Shown one piece after another: positions 9,078-17,807 of a DNA stretch of 64,000 bases. Under the pieces are notes generated by a model, which saw only the letters and a list, made by a program, of their open reading frames with translations, had not been told where the DNA came from and did no database searches. The stretch comes from Pseudarthrobacter sp. NS4 (lineage in GTDB: Bacteria > Actinomycetota > Actinomycetes > Actinomycetales > Micrococcaceae), in NCBI RefSeq assembly GCF_024758005.1, contig NZ_CP103288.1:372001-436000 (forward strand), in the 5' to 3' direction. The translations under genes were made by a program, and so were the position numbers. How positions within the stretch are numbered: the first letter of the stretch is position 1; the number at the start of each line of letters is the position of its first letter.

Positions 9078-9431
9078 TCAGCCGACAATGGTGGTGTTGC
9101 GGCGGCGCCGCCAGATGAGAACCGCAATCAGGGTTGCCAGGGCGATCCCCCCGATTACCCAGGGCGCCCAGTCCAGCCGGGTGGCCTCATTCTGGGCTGA
9201 CTCGCCCGTCCCCGGGTTGGCGGGGCCGCTGGAGGCGGTATCCCCGGGAGAAGGGGTGGGAGTGGAAGCTGACATGGCCCACACCCCTCCGGAGGATCCC
9301 GTACCCGTTTGGACTGTTGCTTCGTTGGCGGCAACTGACGGAGCATTGGCCGCTGAGGCTGCGCCCGCCGAAAGAGCCGGGGCGGCCAGGACCAGCAGGG
9401 CCAGAAGGACGGTTTTCAGGATGGTTCGCAT
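9078..9431 (-). CDS. Small secreted or membrane-anchored protein
   Basis: 117 residues. A signal peptide (MRTILKTVLLALLVLAAPAL, with cleavage near SAGAASAA) leads to a Ser/Thr/Pro/Gly-rich stretch (about 30-80), one transmembrane helix (WVIGGIALATLIAVLIW) and a short RRRR tail inside. This is the layout of a type I membrane protein with a disordered outer spacer. There is no LPXTG motif directly ahead of the helix. Function unknown. Confidence 0.7.
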   Translation of the reverse strand: MRTILKTVLLALLVLAAPALSAGAASAANAPSVAANEATVQTGTGSSGGVWAMSASTPTPSPGDTASSGPANPGTGESAQNEATRLDWAPWVIGGIALATLIAVLIWRRRRNTTIVG

Positions 9432-9506
9432 AGATTCCTCTCAACGTGGAGCCGGCCCAGGCGCCGGTCCCGCAAACGTGGTTTGGCAATGTTCCTGGAT
9501 TCGGGT

Positions 9507-10010
9507 TTATCGTGGCCTGCCAGCGACGGCGCGCTTGTTCAGGTGCAGGGGGACATAGACCAGCAGGACCACCATCACGGCCAGCAATGCAGCGCCGGCG
9601 GTAAGTCCGGCCGATCGGCCGGCGGTAACGTCGAAAACCAGGGCGGCAGTGCCGGCGCTGAGCAGCGCGATGCCGGCCAGCGTTATCTTGGCGATGGTGT
9701 CTCCGCTGGAAACCAGGGTTTCCTTGAGCCGTTTCCGGAAAAGCCGCCTGTGCACGCTCACCGGCAGGAGGATGAATGCCGTGGTCAGCGCGGCAATCAC
9801 GACGTTCGTCAGGTAGAGGTTGACCTGGAAGGTATCCAACTCTTCAAACCGATCCTGGAAGGGAAGGGTCAGCAGGAAGCCGGCCAGGATCTGGACGCCC
9901 ATCTGCAGGACGCGCATCTCCTGGAGCAGTTCCGCCCAGTTGCGGTCCAGCTGTTCCTCGCGGGTTTCGTTCCGACCCGTTTTGCCGGTGTAATCCTCCA
10001 CCTCGGACAT
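9507..10010 (-). CDS. DUF6328 family integral membrane protein
   Basis: 167 residues. A charged N-terminus containing NWAELLQEMRVLQMGVQILAGFLLTLPF is the hallmark of the DUF6328 family. Four hydrophobic helices follow in pairs (about 40-60, 70-95, 110-130 and 135-155), the second pair separated from the first by a basic RRLFRKRLKE loop. The role of the family is unknown. AGGAGGAGC lies just upstream of the ATG. It is divergent from the SDR at 10221. Confidence 0.82.
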   Translation of the reverse strand: MSEVEDYTGKTGRNETREEQLDRNWAELLQEMRVLQMGVQILAGFLLTLPFQDRFEELDTFQVNLYLTNVVIAALTTAFILLPVSVHRRLFRKRLKETLVSSGDTIAKITLAGIALLSAGTAALVFDVTAGRSAGLTAGAALLAVMVVLLVYVPLHLNKRAVAGRPR

Positions 10011-10160
10011 AGCTCCTCCTTCCTTGCGGGCCGGCGCGTGTTCCCTTGCTACTCCTCACATACCCAGAAACAAGGCAAACGTTGCGCCTGCACCTACATT
10101 TGATAAGTTTACTGATTATTCGCAAAGGGCGGTGGACTTTGTTCCGCCGGCCGGGATAGC

Positions 10161-10196
10161 TTCGAAGGGCCGGTGCACCGGCAGGGCTCTTCGAAA
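10161..10196. repeat. Nested palindromes in the SDR leader
   Basis: A 14-base perfect palindrome (GCCGGTGCACCGGC, 10169-10182) is flanked by TTCGAAG and CTTCGAA arms. It lies 25-60 bases ahead of the SDR start at 10221. It could be a protein-binding site or an mRNA hairpin. Confidence 0.4.
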
Positions 10197-10220
10197 ACCG
10201 ACACAGTGAGTAGGCGGACT

Positions 10221-11120
10221 ATGAGCGGCACAGACAAGCAGACAGACCAGCCAAAGGACCCCCGGGGCGGTTATTACTCAGGCCCCTTCCCCGAGCAGGA
10301 GCAGAAGCAGCCCGGCCTGACGGCGCCGATGGACCCCAAACCGGACCACGGCGAACTCAGCTACGAGGGGCACGGGAAGTTGGAGGGCAAGGCGGCACTC
10401 ATCACCGGCGGCGATTCCGGAATCGGAAAGGCGGCGGCGATCGCCTTTGCCCGGGAGGGCGCTGACGTAGCCATCTCCTACCTTCCCGAAGAGGAAGATG
10501 ACGCGCAGGACACCGCGGACTGGATCCGGAAAGCGGGACGGCGCGCACTCCTCTTCGCCGGGGACGGCCGTGAAGAGGAGTTCAGTACCCGGATCGTCGA
10601 GGAAACCGTATCCGAGTTCGGTGGCCTGGACGTGGTGGTGCTGAATGCTGCCTACCAGAAGAACCGGGAAAGCCTGGAGACCCTGCCCACGGAGGAGTTC
10701 GACCGGGTTTTCAAGACCAACCTGTACTCGCTGCTCTGGACCGCCCGGGCGGCAGTTCCCCACCTGAAGGCCGGTGCCTCGATCATCACCACGGCATCGA
10801 TCCAGGCCTTCAACCCCTCGCCGGGCCTCATCGACTACGCCATGACCAAGGCGGCACAAGTGGCGTTCACCAAAGCCCTGGCGCAGGAACTCGGGGCCAA
10901 GGGAATCCGCGTCAATGCAGTGGCGCCCGGCCCCATCTGGACCCCGCTGATCCCGGCTACCGAGTGGCCGGACAAGCTCCCGAAGTTCGGCCAGGACACG
11001 CCTCTGGAGCGCGCGGGCCAGCCTGCCGAGCTTGCCGCGGCCTACGTGCTGCTGGCCTCCGAAGACGGCTCCTACATTTCCGGGGCCGTGCTTCCGGTGA
11101 CCGGCGGCAAGGGCCTCTGA
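10221..11120 (+). CDS. SDR family oxidoreductase with N-terminal extension (YghA/YhxC-like)
   Basis: 299 residues. A 50-residue polar extension (containing GGYYSGPFPEQEQKQPG) precedes the Rossmann core, as in the YghA/YhdF-type SDRs linked to general stress in bacilli. Cofactor motif TGGDSGIGKAAA, NAAY in place of NNAG, the Ser in ITTASIQ, and Tyr-x-x-x-Lys (YAMTK) are all seen. The C-terminus ends in VTGGKGL. Start ATG 10221. A strongly acidic disordered protein follows 52 bases downstream, and the pair may form a stress-related unit (inference). Confidence 0.9.
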   Translation: MSGTDKQTDQPKDPRGGYYSGPFPEQEQKQPGLTAPMDPKPDHGELSYEGHGKLEGKAALITGGDSGIGKAAAIAFAREGADVAISYLPEEEDDAQDTADWIRKAGRRALLFAGDGREEEFSTRIVEETVSEFGGLDVVVLNAAYQKNRESLETLPTEEFDRVFKTNLYSLLWTARAAVPHLKAGASIITTASIQAFNPSPGLIDYAMTKAAQVAFTKALAQELGAKGIRVNAVAPGPIWTPLIPATEWPDKLPKFGQDTPLERAGQPAELAAAYVLLASEDGSYISGAVLPVTGGKGL

Positions 11121-11172
11121 GCAGCCGGAATTTTGTAAGCCAGATTCATCCGCAACGCACACAGGAGGAACC

Positions 11173-11532
11173 ATGACGCAGGAAAACCAGCACGCCGAAC
11201 CGGAAACTGACCCGGGCGGCTACGGCACTCCAACGGCAGAGCAGGAGATGGGCGGCAGCCAGGGTGATGGCTCGCAGGACGCAGCCATCTCCGGCGCGGC
11301 TGATACCAACGAACCGCAGTCCGGTGCCGGTGAGGACCCCGTGCCCCGCGACGTTGACCTTCCCTCCGGTGAAGCTGAACTGGATGAAGGGAATGACGAC
11401 TCCAAGGGCTCCGCTCCCGTCTCCTCGGAGCCCGGCCAGGAAGCAGCCGGAATCCCCGACGGCAGCGGCAGCGACCTTCCGCAGGAGAAGTCGCCCAACG
11501 ACGACGGCGGCGAGAGCTTCGACGCTGGCTAA
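11173..11532 (+). CDS. Acidic intrinsically disordered protein
   Basis: 119 residues made almost entirely of D, E, G, S, P, Q and A, with no hydrophobic core, no Cys and no membrane segment. AGGAGGAACC gives a strong ribosome-binding site five to ten bases ahead of the ATG, so it is very likely translated. A large hairpin terminator follows at 11552. Such proteins are often desiccation- or osmotic-stress hydrophilins, but that is only inference from composition and from the neighbouring SDR. Confidence 0.75.
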   Translation: MTQENQHAEPETDPGGYGTPTAEQEMGGSQGDGSQDAAISGAADTNEPQSGAGEDPVPRDVDLPSGEAELDEGNDDSKGSAPVSSEPGQEAAGIPDGSGSDLPQEKSPNDDGGESFDAG

Positions 11533-11551
11533 ACGGTCCTGAGCTACCACA

Positions 11552-11598
11552 GAAGGCTCCCGCCGCGGCTTCCCCGGGAAGCCACGACGGGGGCCTTC
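11552..11598 (+). terminator. Large hairpin, probable terminator
   Basis: Outer arms starting GAAGGC and ending GCCTTC pair with a few wobbles; an inner seven-base stem (GGCTTCC/GGAAGCC) closes on CCG. It lies 20 bases after the acidic protein gene. No U-tract follows. Confidence 0.5.
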
Positions 11599-11696
11599 GC
11601 TGTGCCCGCCGGGCATACATGGCCATCGGCTGGGTACGGGAGATGCGGAACCAATTCACGAACTGCCGGCCTTGCTTGCCGGCGGCAGGAGGGGCT

Positions 11697-12566
11697 GTGA
11701 GCAGGAGAACCTCGGAACAGTGGGCACGGCAGGCAGACCTGCCGGAACAGGTGGCAGTGGATGTGCTGGTGCCCACCTGCAACCGGCCGGCAGAGCTCGC
11801 CGTCACCCTCGCCGGACTTGCCGGACAGTCCGACCCGGCCTTCGCCGTCGTCATCAGCGACCAGTCCACCGGCGACCCCGGCTGGGAGCATCCCGCCGTT
11901 GCCGCCATGGTGCGGGTCCTGGAAGCCCAGGGAAGGCCGGTTACGCTGCTTCGGCACCTGCCGCGGCGCGGACTGGCCGAACACCGCCAGTTCCTGCTGG
12001 AGCAGTCCAGCGCCGACCAGTGCCTCTTCCTTGACGACGACATTTGGCTGGAGCCAGGTGCCCTGGAGTTGCTGAGCCGGGCACTCGACGAGCTGGAGTG
12101 CGGCTTCGTGGGGATGGCACCGCAGGGCCTGTCCTATCTGGGTGACAGGCGGCCACATCAGACCGCCAGTTTCGAAGCCTGGGAGGGCCGGGTGATGCCG
12201 GAGCGCATCCGCCCGGGTACCCCGGGTTTCGAACGCTGGCCGCTGCACAGCGCCGCCAACCTGAGCCATCTCAGCGCTGAGCTGTCCCTTCATCCGGGCC
12301 AATGGATGCCGTACCGGGTGGCGTGGCTGGGCGGGTGCGTGATGTACCGGCGCGAAGCCCTGGACGACGCCGGCGGGTTCAGGTTCTGGCTGGACCTGCC
12401 GGCGGATCACGCGGGGGAGGACGTCCTGGCCCAGTGGCAGGTCATGGAACGGTTCGGCGGGGCTGGCATCCTGCCCTCCGGGGCCGTCCACCTGGAGTCG
12501 CCCACCACGGTGACGGACCGGCGGGTGGAAGCCTATGAGGTGGTCCTGAACCGCGACCCGGCCTAA
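11697..12566 (+). CDS. Family 2-like glycosyltransferase
   Basis: About 289 residues from GTG 11697, which has AGGAGG four bases upstream; the longer ATG at 11619 has no such site. VDVLVPTCNRP begins a GT-A fold, and FLDDDIWLEPGAL supplies the DxD-type metal/nucleotide-sugar motif. A GED (HAGEDVLAQWQ) near residue 245 fits the catalytic ED. It has no transmembrane segment. Donor and acceptor are unknown. It is a single gene, convergent with the sugar operon to its right. Confidence 0.82.
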   Translation: MSRRTSEQWARQADLPEQVAVDVLVPTCNRPAELAVTLAGLAGQSDPAFAVVISDQSTGDPGWEHPAVAAMVRVLEAQGRPVTLLRHLPRRGLAEHRQFLLEQSSADQCLFLDDDIWLEPGALELLSRALDELECGFVGMAPQGLSYLGDRRPHQTASFEAWEGRVMPERIRPGTPGFERWPLHSAANLSHLSAELSLHPGQWMPYRVAWLGGCVMYRREALDDAGGFRFWLDLPADHAGEDVLAQWQVMERFGGAGILPSGAVHLESPTTVTDRRVEAYEVVLNRDPA

Positions 12567-12614
12567 GCGGGGGCGCCGTGGTTTTGCCTTCCCGGCACCC
12601 GCGCCTGGGCCGGA

Positions 12615-13631
12615 CTAAACCCGCGTGTCGGCGTCGTAAGTCAGGCCGATCTGGCGGCGGATCTCATCCAGGGCGGCCATGATGTCCACGCTCTCACGCG
12701 GGGGCAGCAGGGTGCCCGCGGTAAGGCCTTCCCGCACCAGCCGCTCCAGCTCGGCTGCCTGGTACTGCATGCCCCTGCTCTTCACCGGCTGGTGGAACTT
12801 TTCGAGGACATTCCCCGCGGTGTCGTATCGGGTGAAAGGCGTGGGGTTGTACCAGACCGGGTCGATCTCGACCCACCCCTTCGTGCCAATGATGACCGCC
12901 CGGTTGTTTCCCGCCGTGTCCAGCGAGCAGTCCACAAGCGCCTGCTGCCCATCCGCGTAGTCGAAAATCGCTGCCGTTTGGCGGTCCACCCCGGTGTCGG
13001 CCATGGCGGCGGTGGCCACAATCCGTTGTGGAGCTCCGAAGACGTCGAAGGCGAACGAGACCGGGTAGATGCCCAGGTCAAGGAGGGCTCCACCGCCGAG
13101 CGCGGGGTCGTTCAGCCGGTGGGCGGGGTCCTTGGGCAGGTTCTGGTTGTGGCTGGCCACCACTTTCCGGACTTCCCCCAAGGTCCCGTCCCGGACGATC
13201 TCACGCAGGCGTGCCATGTGCGGCAGGAAGCGGGTCCACATGGCCTCCAGCGCCACCAGCCCTTTGGCCTCCGCCAGCTCCACGATGTCCTGCGCTTCGC
13301 GGGCGTTGATGGTGAAGGCCTTCTCCACCAGCACATGCTTGCCGGCGTTCATCGCGAGCAGCGCATTGGCGTGGTGGAACACATGGGGAGTGGCAACGTA
13401 GACCACGTCCACCTCTGGATCAGCGGCCAGGTCCTCGTAACTGCCGTGGGCTGTGGCAATGCCGTACCGGTCGCTGAACGCCTGGCTCGACCCCAGGCTG
13501 CGGGAACCCACGGCCTGGACGGTAAATCCGTTGTCCAGCAGGTCCTGGGTCTGCAGGCCGGCGATGAAGCCGGTGCCCAGGATACCCCAACGGAGCTGCC
13601 CGTCGGAGGAGCCATTGTTGTGGTTGGGCAT
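12615..13631 (-). CDS. Gfo/Idh/MocA family oxidoreductase (last gene of the operon)
   Basis: 338 residues. WGILGTGFIAG is the dinucleotide-binding loop; the C-terminal half carries the GFO_IDH_MocA substrate domain. The usual EKP triad reads EKA here (GKHVLVEKAFTINA); the Lys thought to be catalytic is kept, while the Pro is lost. It probably oxidises or reduces a sugar or cyclitol with NAD(P). The start ATG lies one base after the stop of the upstream isomerase gene (TGACATG), indicating tight coupling. The longer open frame reading through from 13937 overlaps that gene and is not used. Confidence 0.9.
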   Translation of the reverse strand: MPNHNNGSSDGQLRWGILGTGFIAGLQTQDLLDNGFTVQAVGSRSLGSSQAFSDRYGIATAHGSYEDLAADPEVDVVYVATPHVFHHANALLAMNAGKHVLVEKAFTINAREAQDIVELAEAKGLVALEAMWTRFLPHMARLREIVRDGTLGEVRKVVASHNQNLPKDPAHRLNDPALGGGALLDLGIYPVSFAFDVFGAPQRIVATAAMADTGVDRQTAAIFDYADGQQALVDCSLDTAGNNRAVIIGTKGWVEIDPVWYNPTPFTRYDTAGNVLEKFHQPVKSRGMQYQAAELERLVREGLTAGTLLPPRESVDIMAALDEIRRQIGLTYDADTRV

Positions 13632-13632
13632 G

Positions 13633-14634
13633 TCAGTCCTTGCTGCTGAAGGCGGCGTCGAAGGAGGTGCTGGAGGCGGGGAAGTCGTACTTCTTGAGGT
13701 TGGCGAGGGCTTCGGGGGCGCCGTGGAGGCGGTCCATACCGGCGTCCTCCCATTCAACGCTGATGGGCCCGTCGTAGCCGATGGCCGCGAGGGCGCGGAA
13801 GGACGCTTCCCAGGGGACGTCGCCGCGCCCGGCGGAGACGAAGTCCCAGCCGCGGCGGGGGTCGCCCCACGGCAGGTGGGAGCCCAGGACGGTGTTGCGG
13901 CCGGTCTGCCGGATCTTGGTGTCCTTGCAGTCCACATGGTAGATCCGGTCCTTGAAGTCCCAGATGAAGGAGACGGGGTCGATGCCCTGCCACATCATGT
14001 GCGAGGGGTCCCAGTTCAGCCCAAAAGCGGGGCGGTGGTCGATCGCTTCGAGGGTGCGGACGGTGGTCCAGTAGTCGTAGGCGATCTCTGAGGGGTGGAC
14101 TTCGTGGGCGAAGCGGACCCCGCATTCGTCGAAGACGTCCAGGATGGGGTTCCAGCGGTCGGCGAAGTCCTGGTAGCCGGCGTCGATGACCTTTTCCGGG
14201 ACGGGCGGGAACATGGCCACGTACTGCCAGATGGAGGAGCCGGTGAACCCGACGACGGTGTCCACCCCAAGTGCCTTGGCTAGCCGGGCGGTGTTCTTCA
14301 ATTCCTCGGCGGCCCGGGTGCGGACGCCTTCGGGATCGCCGTCACCCCAGACTTTGGATCCGACGATGGCTTCGTGGCGGAAGTCAATGGGGTCATCGCA
14401 GACGGCCTGGCCCTTGAGGTGGTTGGAGATGGCCCAGACCTTCAGGTTGTACTTGTCCAGGATCTCCAGTTTGGAGTCGACGTAGCCGGGTTCGTCCCAG
14501 CGCCAGGCGTCCAGGTGGTCTCCGGAGACGGCGATCTCCAGGCCGTCGTAGCCCCAGCCGGAGGCAAGCTTCGCGACTTCTTCGAAGGGGAGGTCAGCCC
14601 ACTGGCCGGTGAACAGGGTGAAGGGGCGGGGCAT
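13633..14634 (-). CDS. Sugar phosphate isomerase/epimerase-like TIM-barrel protein
   Basis: 333 residues of the xylose-isomerase-like AP_endonuc_2 barrel. Metal-ligand type residues are seen in AHEVHPSEIAYD (Glu), NWDPSHMMW (Asp, His), HVDCKDTK (His, Asp) and SVEWEDAG (Glu). It is longer than IolE/IolI. Similar proteins occur with Gfo/Idh/MocA enzymes in keto-sugar and C-glycoside pathways, where they act as lyases or epimerases; a specific reaction cannot be assigned. It is joined to both neighbours by TGACATG-type stop/start junctions. Confidence 0.88.
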   Translation of the reverse strand: MPRPFTLFTGQWADLPFEEVAKLASGWGYDGLEIAVSGDHLDAWRWDEPGYVDSKLEILDKYNLKVWAISNHLKGQAVCDDPIDFRHEAIVGSKVWGDGDPEGVRTRAAEELKNTARLAKALGVDTVVGFTGSSIWQYVAMFPPVPEKVIDAGYQDFADRWNPILDVFDECGVRFAHEVHPSEIAYDYWTTVRTLEAIDHRPAFGLNWDPSHMMWQGIDPVSFIWDFKDRIYHVDCKDTKIRQTGRNTVLGSHLPWGDPRRGWDFVSAGRGDVPWEASFRALAAIGYDGPISVEWEDAGMDRLHGAPEALANLKKYDFPASSTSFDAAFSSKD

Positions 14635-14635
14635 G

Positions 14636-15814
14636 TCAGGCTCCTTGGGAATCTGTGGCGGGGGCCAGTTGAATGAGGGCGCTTTTGGCGGCGGCGGATT
14701 CCTCCACGGCGTTCAGGATGTACTGCACGTTCAGTCCTTCCTCGAACGACGGCGACGGCGCCTCGCCGGCGACGACAGCCAGCAGGAAGTCGCGCACCTG
14801 GTGGGTGAAGGTGTGTTCCCAGCCGATGATGTGGCCTTGCGGCCACCAGGCTTCAAGGTACGGGTGTTCGGGTTCATTGACCAGGATCCGGCGGAAGCCC
14901 TGCTCCCGCACGGGCAGTGTGGCGTCCAGGAAGCCGAGCTCGTTCAGGTTCTCGAGGTCGAACAGGATGCTGCCTTTGTCCCCGTAGATCTCGAGTTTCA
15001 GGGCGTTTTTCCGGCCGGTGGCCACGCGCGAAGCTTCAACCGAGGCGATGGCTCCGGAGGCGAGGGAGAGCGTTGCCCAGGCGGCGTCGTCGACCGTTAC
15101 GTCTTCGGTGCCGTTGGCGCCGGGGCGGCGGTCCACGAAGGTGTGCAGGCGGCCGGTGACGCCCGTGACCTGGTCGCCGATGAGGTACAGGACCTGGTCG
15201 ATGGCGTGGGAGGCAATGTCGCCCAGGGCCCCGGACCCGGCCGTTTCCTTCCGCAGGCGCCAGGTCATGGGCGCCTGGTCATCGGCGAGCCAGTCCTGCA
15301 GGTACGCGGCGCGGACGTGCCTGACCGTGCCCACCCGGCCCTCGGCGACGAGTTCCTTTGCCAGCGCCAGGGCGGGAACCCTTCGGTAGTTGAACCCGAT
15401 CATCGACTGGATACCCCGGGCGCGGGCGGCACGTGCCGCTTCGGTCATGGCCTCGGCTTCGGCCAGCGAATTCGCCAGGGGCTTTTCCACCAGGACGTGC
15501 TTGCCGGCCTCCAGTGCAGCGATGGCGATCTCGGCATGCATCCAGCCCGGCGCACAGATGTCCACGATGTCGATGTCATCCCGGGCGATGACGGAGCGCC
15601 AGTCAGTGGCCGACTCCGCCCAGCCGTACTTGGCAGCTGCTTCGGTGACCTGTCCGGCGTTGCGCCCGACGAGTACTTTCTGCTCGAAAGCGGGGACGTC
15701 GAAGAAGCTGGCCACGTTTCGCCACGCGTTCGAGTGGGCTTTGCCCATGAACGCGTAGCCGATGGCGGCAACGCCCAGCGGGCGGGCCTGCCCTGTTGGT
15801 GATTCCTGTGCCAT
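14636..15814 (-). CDS. Gfo/Idh/MocA family oxidoreductase
   Basis: 392 residues. The N-terminal Rossmann motif is AAIGYAFMGKAHSNAWRN, an atypical but known variant; EKPLANSLAEA carries the catalytic-type Lys. The C-terminal domain includes DQVLYLIGDQVTGVTGRLHTF and the family-wide pattern GSGALGDIASHAIDQ, with the His likely in the active site. Substrate is unknown, but this subgroup is frequent in inositol and keto-sugar operons. It is second-nearest to the centre of a five-gene operon controlled from 17.7 kb. Confidence 0.9.
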   Translation of the reverse strand: MAQESPTGQARPLGVAAIGYAFMGKAHSNAWRNVASFFDVPAFEQKVLVGRNAGQVTEAAAKYGWAESATDWRSVIARDDIDIVDICAPGWMHAEIAIAALEAGKHVLVEKPLANSLAEAEAMTEAARAARARGIQSMIGFNYRRVPALALAKELVAEGRVGTVRHVRAAYLQDWLADDQAPMTWRLRKETAGSGALGDIASHAIDQVLYLIGDQVTGVTGRLHTFVDRRPGANGTEDVTVDDAAWATLSLASGAIASVEASRVATGRKNALKLEIYGDKGSILFDLENLNELGFLDATLPVREQGFRRILVNEPEHPYLEAWWPQGHIIGWEHTFTHQVRDFLLAVVAGEAPSPSFEEGLNVQYILNAVEESAAAKSALIQLAPATDSQGA

Positions 15815-15826
15815 GGTCCCGATTTC

Positions 15827-16957
15827 CTAAAGGGTTGTGGTTTCCGGGGCCCAGTCCTCGGGGAGGGCGGGGGATGCCGGGGCGGAGCTTACGACGTTCA
15901 CGAAGGTGCCGGAGCCAATGGATTCGGAAATGGAAACCATGCTGTCCAGTACGTGGTAGGCCAGGTCGCCGGTGGCGCGGTGCGGGACGCCGGCGCGGAT
16001 GGATCGGGCCATGTCCAGGACGCCCATGCCACGGCCGTTCGCGGGGCCGGTTGCCGGGATGGTGGTCCAGTCCTCGTCTCCGGCGCGCCACAGCTTGATG
16101 TCGCCATCGAAGAAATTTGGATCGGGCAGTGAGATGGTGGCCTCGGTGCCGGTGATCTCAACGAAGCCCATCCGTGCCCGGGGGGACTCGAAGGAGAAGA
16201 CGCTGTGGGAGGACGCGCCGCTTTCGAACTGCGCCATCGCTGAAACGTGCGTCGGCACCACGACGGTGAATTCCTCGCCGGCCTTGGGACCGGAGCCAAT
16301 GATCCGGACGTCTTTGGCCTTGGAACCGACGGCGGCCACCTTGCGGATGGAGCCAAACGCCTGGATCAGGGTGGTGAGGTAGTACGGGCCCATGTCGAAC
16401 AGCGGGCCGGCGCCGTGCTGGAAGAGGAACGCTGGGTTCGGGTGCCATGATTCGGGGCCGGGGGTCTGGAACGTGGTCATCGCCGTCAACGGCGTGCCAA
16501 TGTCGCCACCCTGGATCAGGCGCAGGGCCGTCTGCAGCCCGGCACCGAGGAACGTGTCCGGGGCGCAGCCGAGGCGGATTCCTGCTGCGTCCGCGGTCTT
16601 GAGCAGGCCGAGGCCTGATTCGCGGTCCAGGCTGAAGGGCTTTTCGGTCCAGACATGCTTGCCGGCGTTCACGGCAGCGGTGGCAACCTCGACGTGGGCC
16701 GCCGGGATGGTGAGGTTGACGATGATTTCCACGTCCGGGTGGTTCAGTGCCTTGTCCACACCGCCCCACTCCGGAATGCCGTATTCCCTGGCCCGCGCCT
16801 CCGCGGCCTCCTCAAAGAGGTCGGCAATGACGTGGACCTTGAGATCGGGGAACACGGTGAGGTTGTCCAGGTACTGCTTGCTGATGTTGCCGGCACCGAT
16901 GACTCCGACGCCCACCGGGCCCTTGCGGGCCGACGGCGCCGATGCGGGGGTGCTCAT
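15827..16957 (-). CDS. Gfo/Idh/MocA family oxidoreductase
   Basis: 376 residues. GVIGAGNISKQYLDNL is the NAD(P)-binding start and TEKPFSLDRES the EKP motif. The C-terminal domain has GPLFDMGPYYLTTLIQAFG. Its ATG overlaps the stop of the preceding isomerase gene by four bases (ATGA), so translation is probably coupled. The presence of three paralogous dehydrogenases in one operon suggests an oxidation, isomerisation and reduction sequence on one sugar (inference). Confidence 0.9.
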   Translation of the reverse strand: MSTPASAPSARKGPVGVGVIGAGNISKQYLDNLTVFPDLKVHVIADLFEEAAEARAREYGIPEWGGVDKALNHPDVEIIVNLTIPAAHVEVATAAVNAGKHVWTEKPFSLDRESGLGLLKTADAAGIRLGCAPDTFLGAGLQTALRLIQGGDIGTPLTAMTTFQTPGPESWHPNPAFLFQHGAGPLFDMGPYYLTTLIQAFGSIRKVAAVGSKAKDVRIIGSGPKAGEEFTVVVPTHVSAMAQFESGASSHSVFSFESPRARMGFVEITGTEATISLPDPNFFDGDIKLWRAGDEDWTTIPATGPANGRGMGVLDMARSIRAGVPHRATGDLAYHVLDSMVSISESIGSGTFVNVVSSAPASPALPEDWAPETTTL

Positions 16958-17700
16958 GCCTTGACTCCTTCGCCCGCTGCCGTCAGGAACGAAAGGCTCT
17001 CGTTGATGCCTTCGAAGATGTCACGGGAGTAGTCGTCGAATTCCACCACGCCTACCTCCAGCGACTTCGCGGCAGCGATGACGTCCAGGACTGCCACCTT
17101 GCCCTGGCCTGCCGGTACCTGTGCCTTGGTATCCGTGGTCAACGGGCCGTCCTTGATATGGATGAGCTTCACCCGGCTACCCAGCTTGGTAAGGATGTCC
17201 ACCGGGTCCTGGCCACCGACGGCCACCCAGTACGTGTCCACCTCCAGGACCAGCTCCGGATCCAGCAGGCCTTCGAAATACTCCAGCGCGGTGCGGCCCT
17301 CAACCATCGACTCCAGCTCCCACTGATGGTTGTGGTAGCCCACCCGGATGCCGTATTCAGCACCTTTTTTCGCTGCCGTGTTGAGCCCGGCGGCCGTGGC
17401 CTGGATATCTTCGGCGGACTGCCAGCGGTCTGCGGGGATAAAGGGTTCGATCACCGTTGCAATACCGAGTTCCCTGGCAGCGGCGAAAATTTCATCCTGG
17501 TCCTGGCTCAGCAGGGGTGCATGGCCGGAAGGCGCGGTAAGGCCGTTTTCCCTCAGCGCGGCGCCGAGTTCTTCGGCTGTCGCCACGAAGTCGTAGGGCT
17601 CCACCTGGGTGAAGCCGATTTCCGCCACCTTCCTGATGGTACCGGCAAGGTCTTCCTGAATTTCGTTGCGCAGGGTGTAGAGCTGAATCGAGTAGGACAT
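16954..17700 (-). CDS. Sugar phosphate isomerase/epimerase (first gene of the operon)
   Basis: 248 residues from ATG 17700 (MSYSIQLYTLRNEI). It is an AP_endonuc_2/xylose-isomerase-like barrel, with putative metal ligands in IEPFIP, VGYHNHQWEL, LEVDTYW, IHIKDG and VVEFDDY. TLRNE near the start is typical of IolI/hydroxypyruvate-isomerase relatives annotated as sugar phosphate isomerases. A well-formed promoter (17764-17792) lies upstream and is shared as a divergent region with the ROK repressor gene. Confidence 0.88.
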   Translation of the reverse strand: MSYSIQLYTLRNEIQEDLAGTIRKVAEIGFTQVEPYDFVATAEELGAALRENGLTAPSGHAPLLSQDQDEIFAAARELGIATVIEPFIPADRWQSAEDIQATAAGLNTAAKKGAEYGIRVGYHNHQWELESMVEGRTALEYFEGLLDPELVLEVDTYWVAVGGQDPVDILTKLGSRVKLIHIKDGPLTTDTKAQVPAGQGKVAVLDVIAAAKSLEVGVVEFDDYSRDIFEGINESLSFLTAAGEGVKA

Positions 17701-17762
17701 GGTTCTCCAGGCTTCTTCGGCATGCGGTCGCAATGTCCCGCCATGGCATTTCGTGCTACTGC

Positions 17763-17780
17763 AAAACTAGGAGTACTTTT
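17763..17780. promoter_or_regulatory. Candidate ROK operator (18-bp palindrome)
   Basis: The 18 bases fit AAAANTANNNNTANTTTT and cover the -10 box of the operon promoter. A second, wider pair of AAAAGT/ACTTTT arms spans its -35 box. An AT-rich palindrome at this position in a GC-rich genome is what a repressor site would look like. Confidence 0.5.
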
Positions 17781-17792
17781 ACCGAACGTCAA
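17764..17792 (-). promoter_or_regulatory. Promoter of the five-gene sugar operon
   Basis: On the minus strand TTGACG (17792-17787) is followed by exactly 17 bases and TAGTTT (17769-17764), about 64 bases ahead of the first gene's ATG at 17700. Confidence 0.6.
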
Positions 17793-17807
17793 GCAAAAGT
17801 TGAGCGC

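Noticed and set aside
9078..9431. Sortase-type cell-wall anchor
   Set aside because: The signal peptide, spacer, helix and basic tail fit, but no LPXTG-like motif lies directly before the helix.
12615..13937. Longer N-terminus for the last Gfo/Idh/MocA gene
   Set aside because: The extra residues overlap the upstream isomerase in another frame; ATG 13631 sits at a TGACATG junction.
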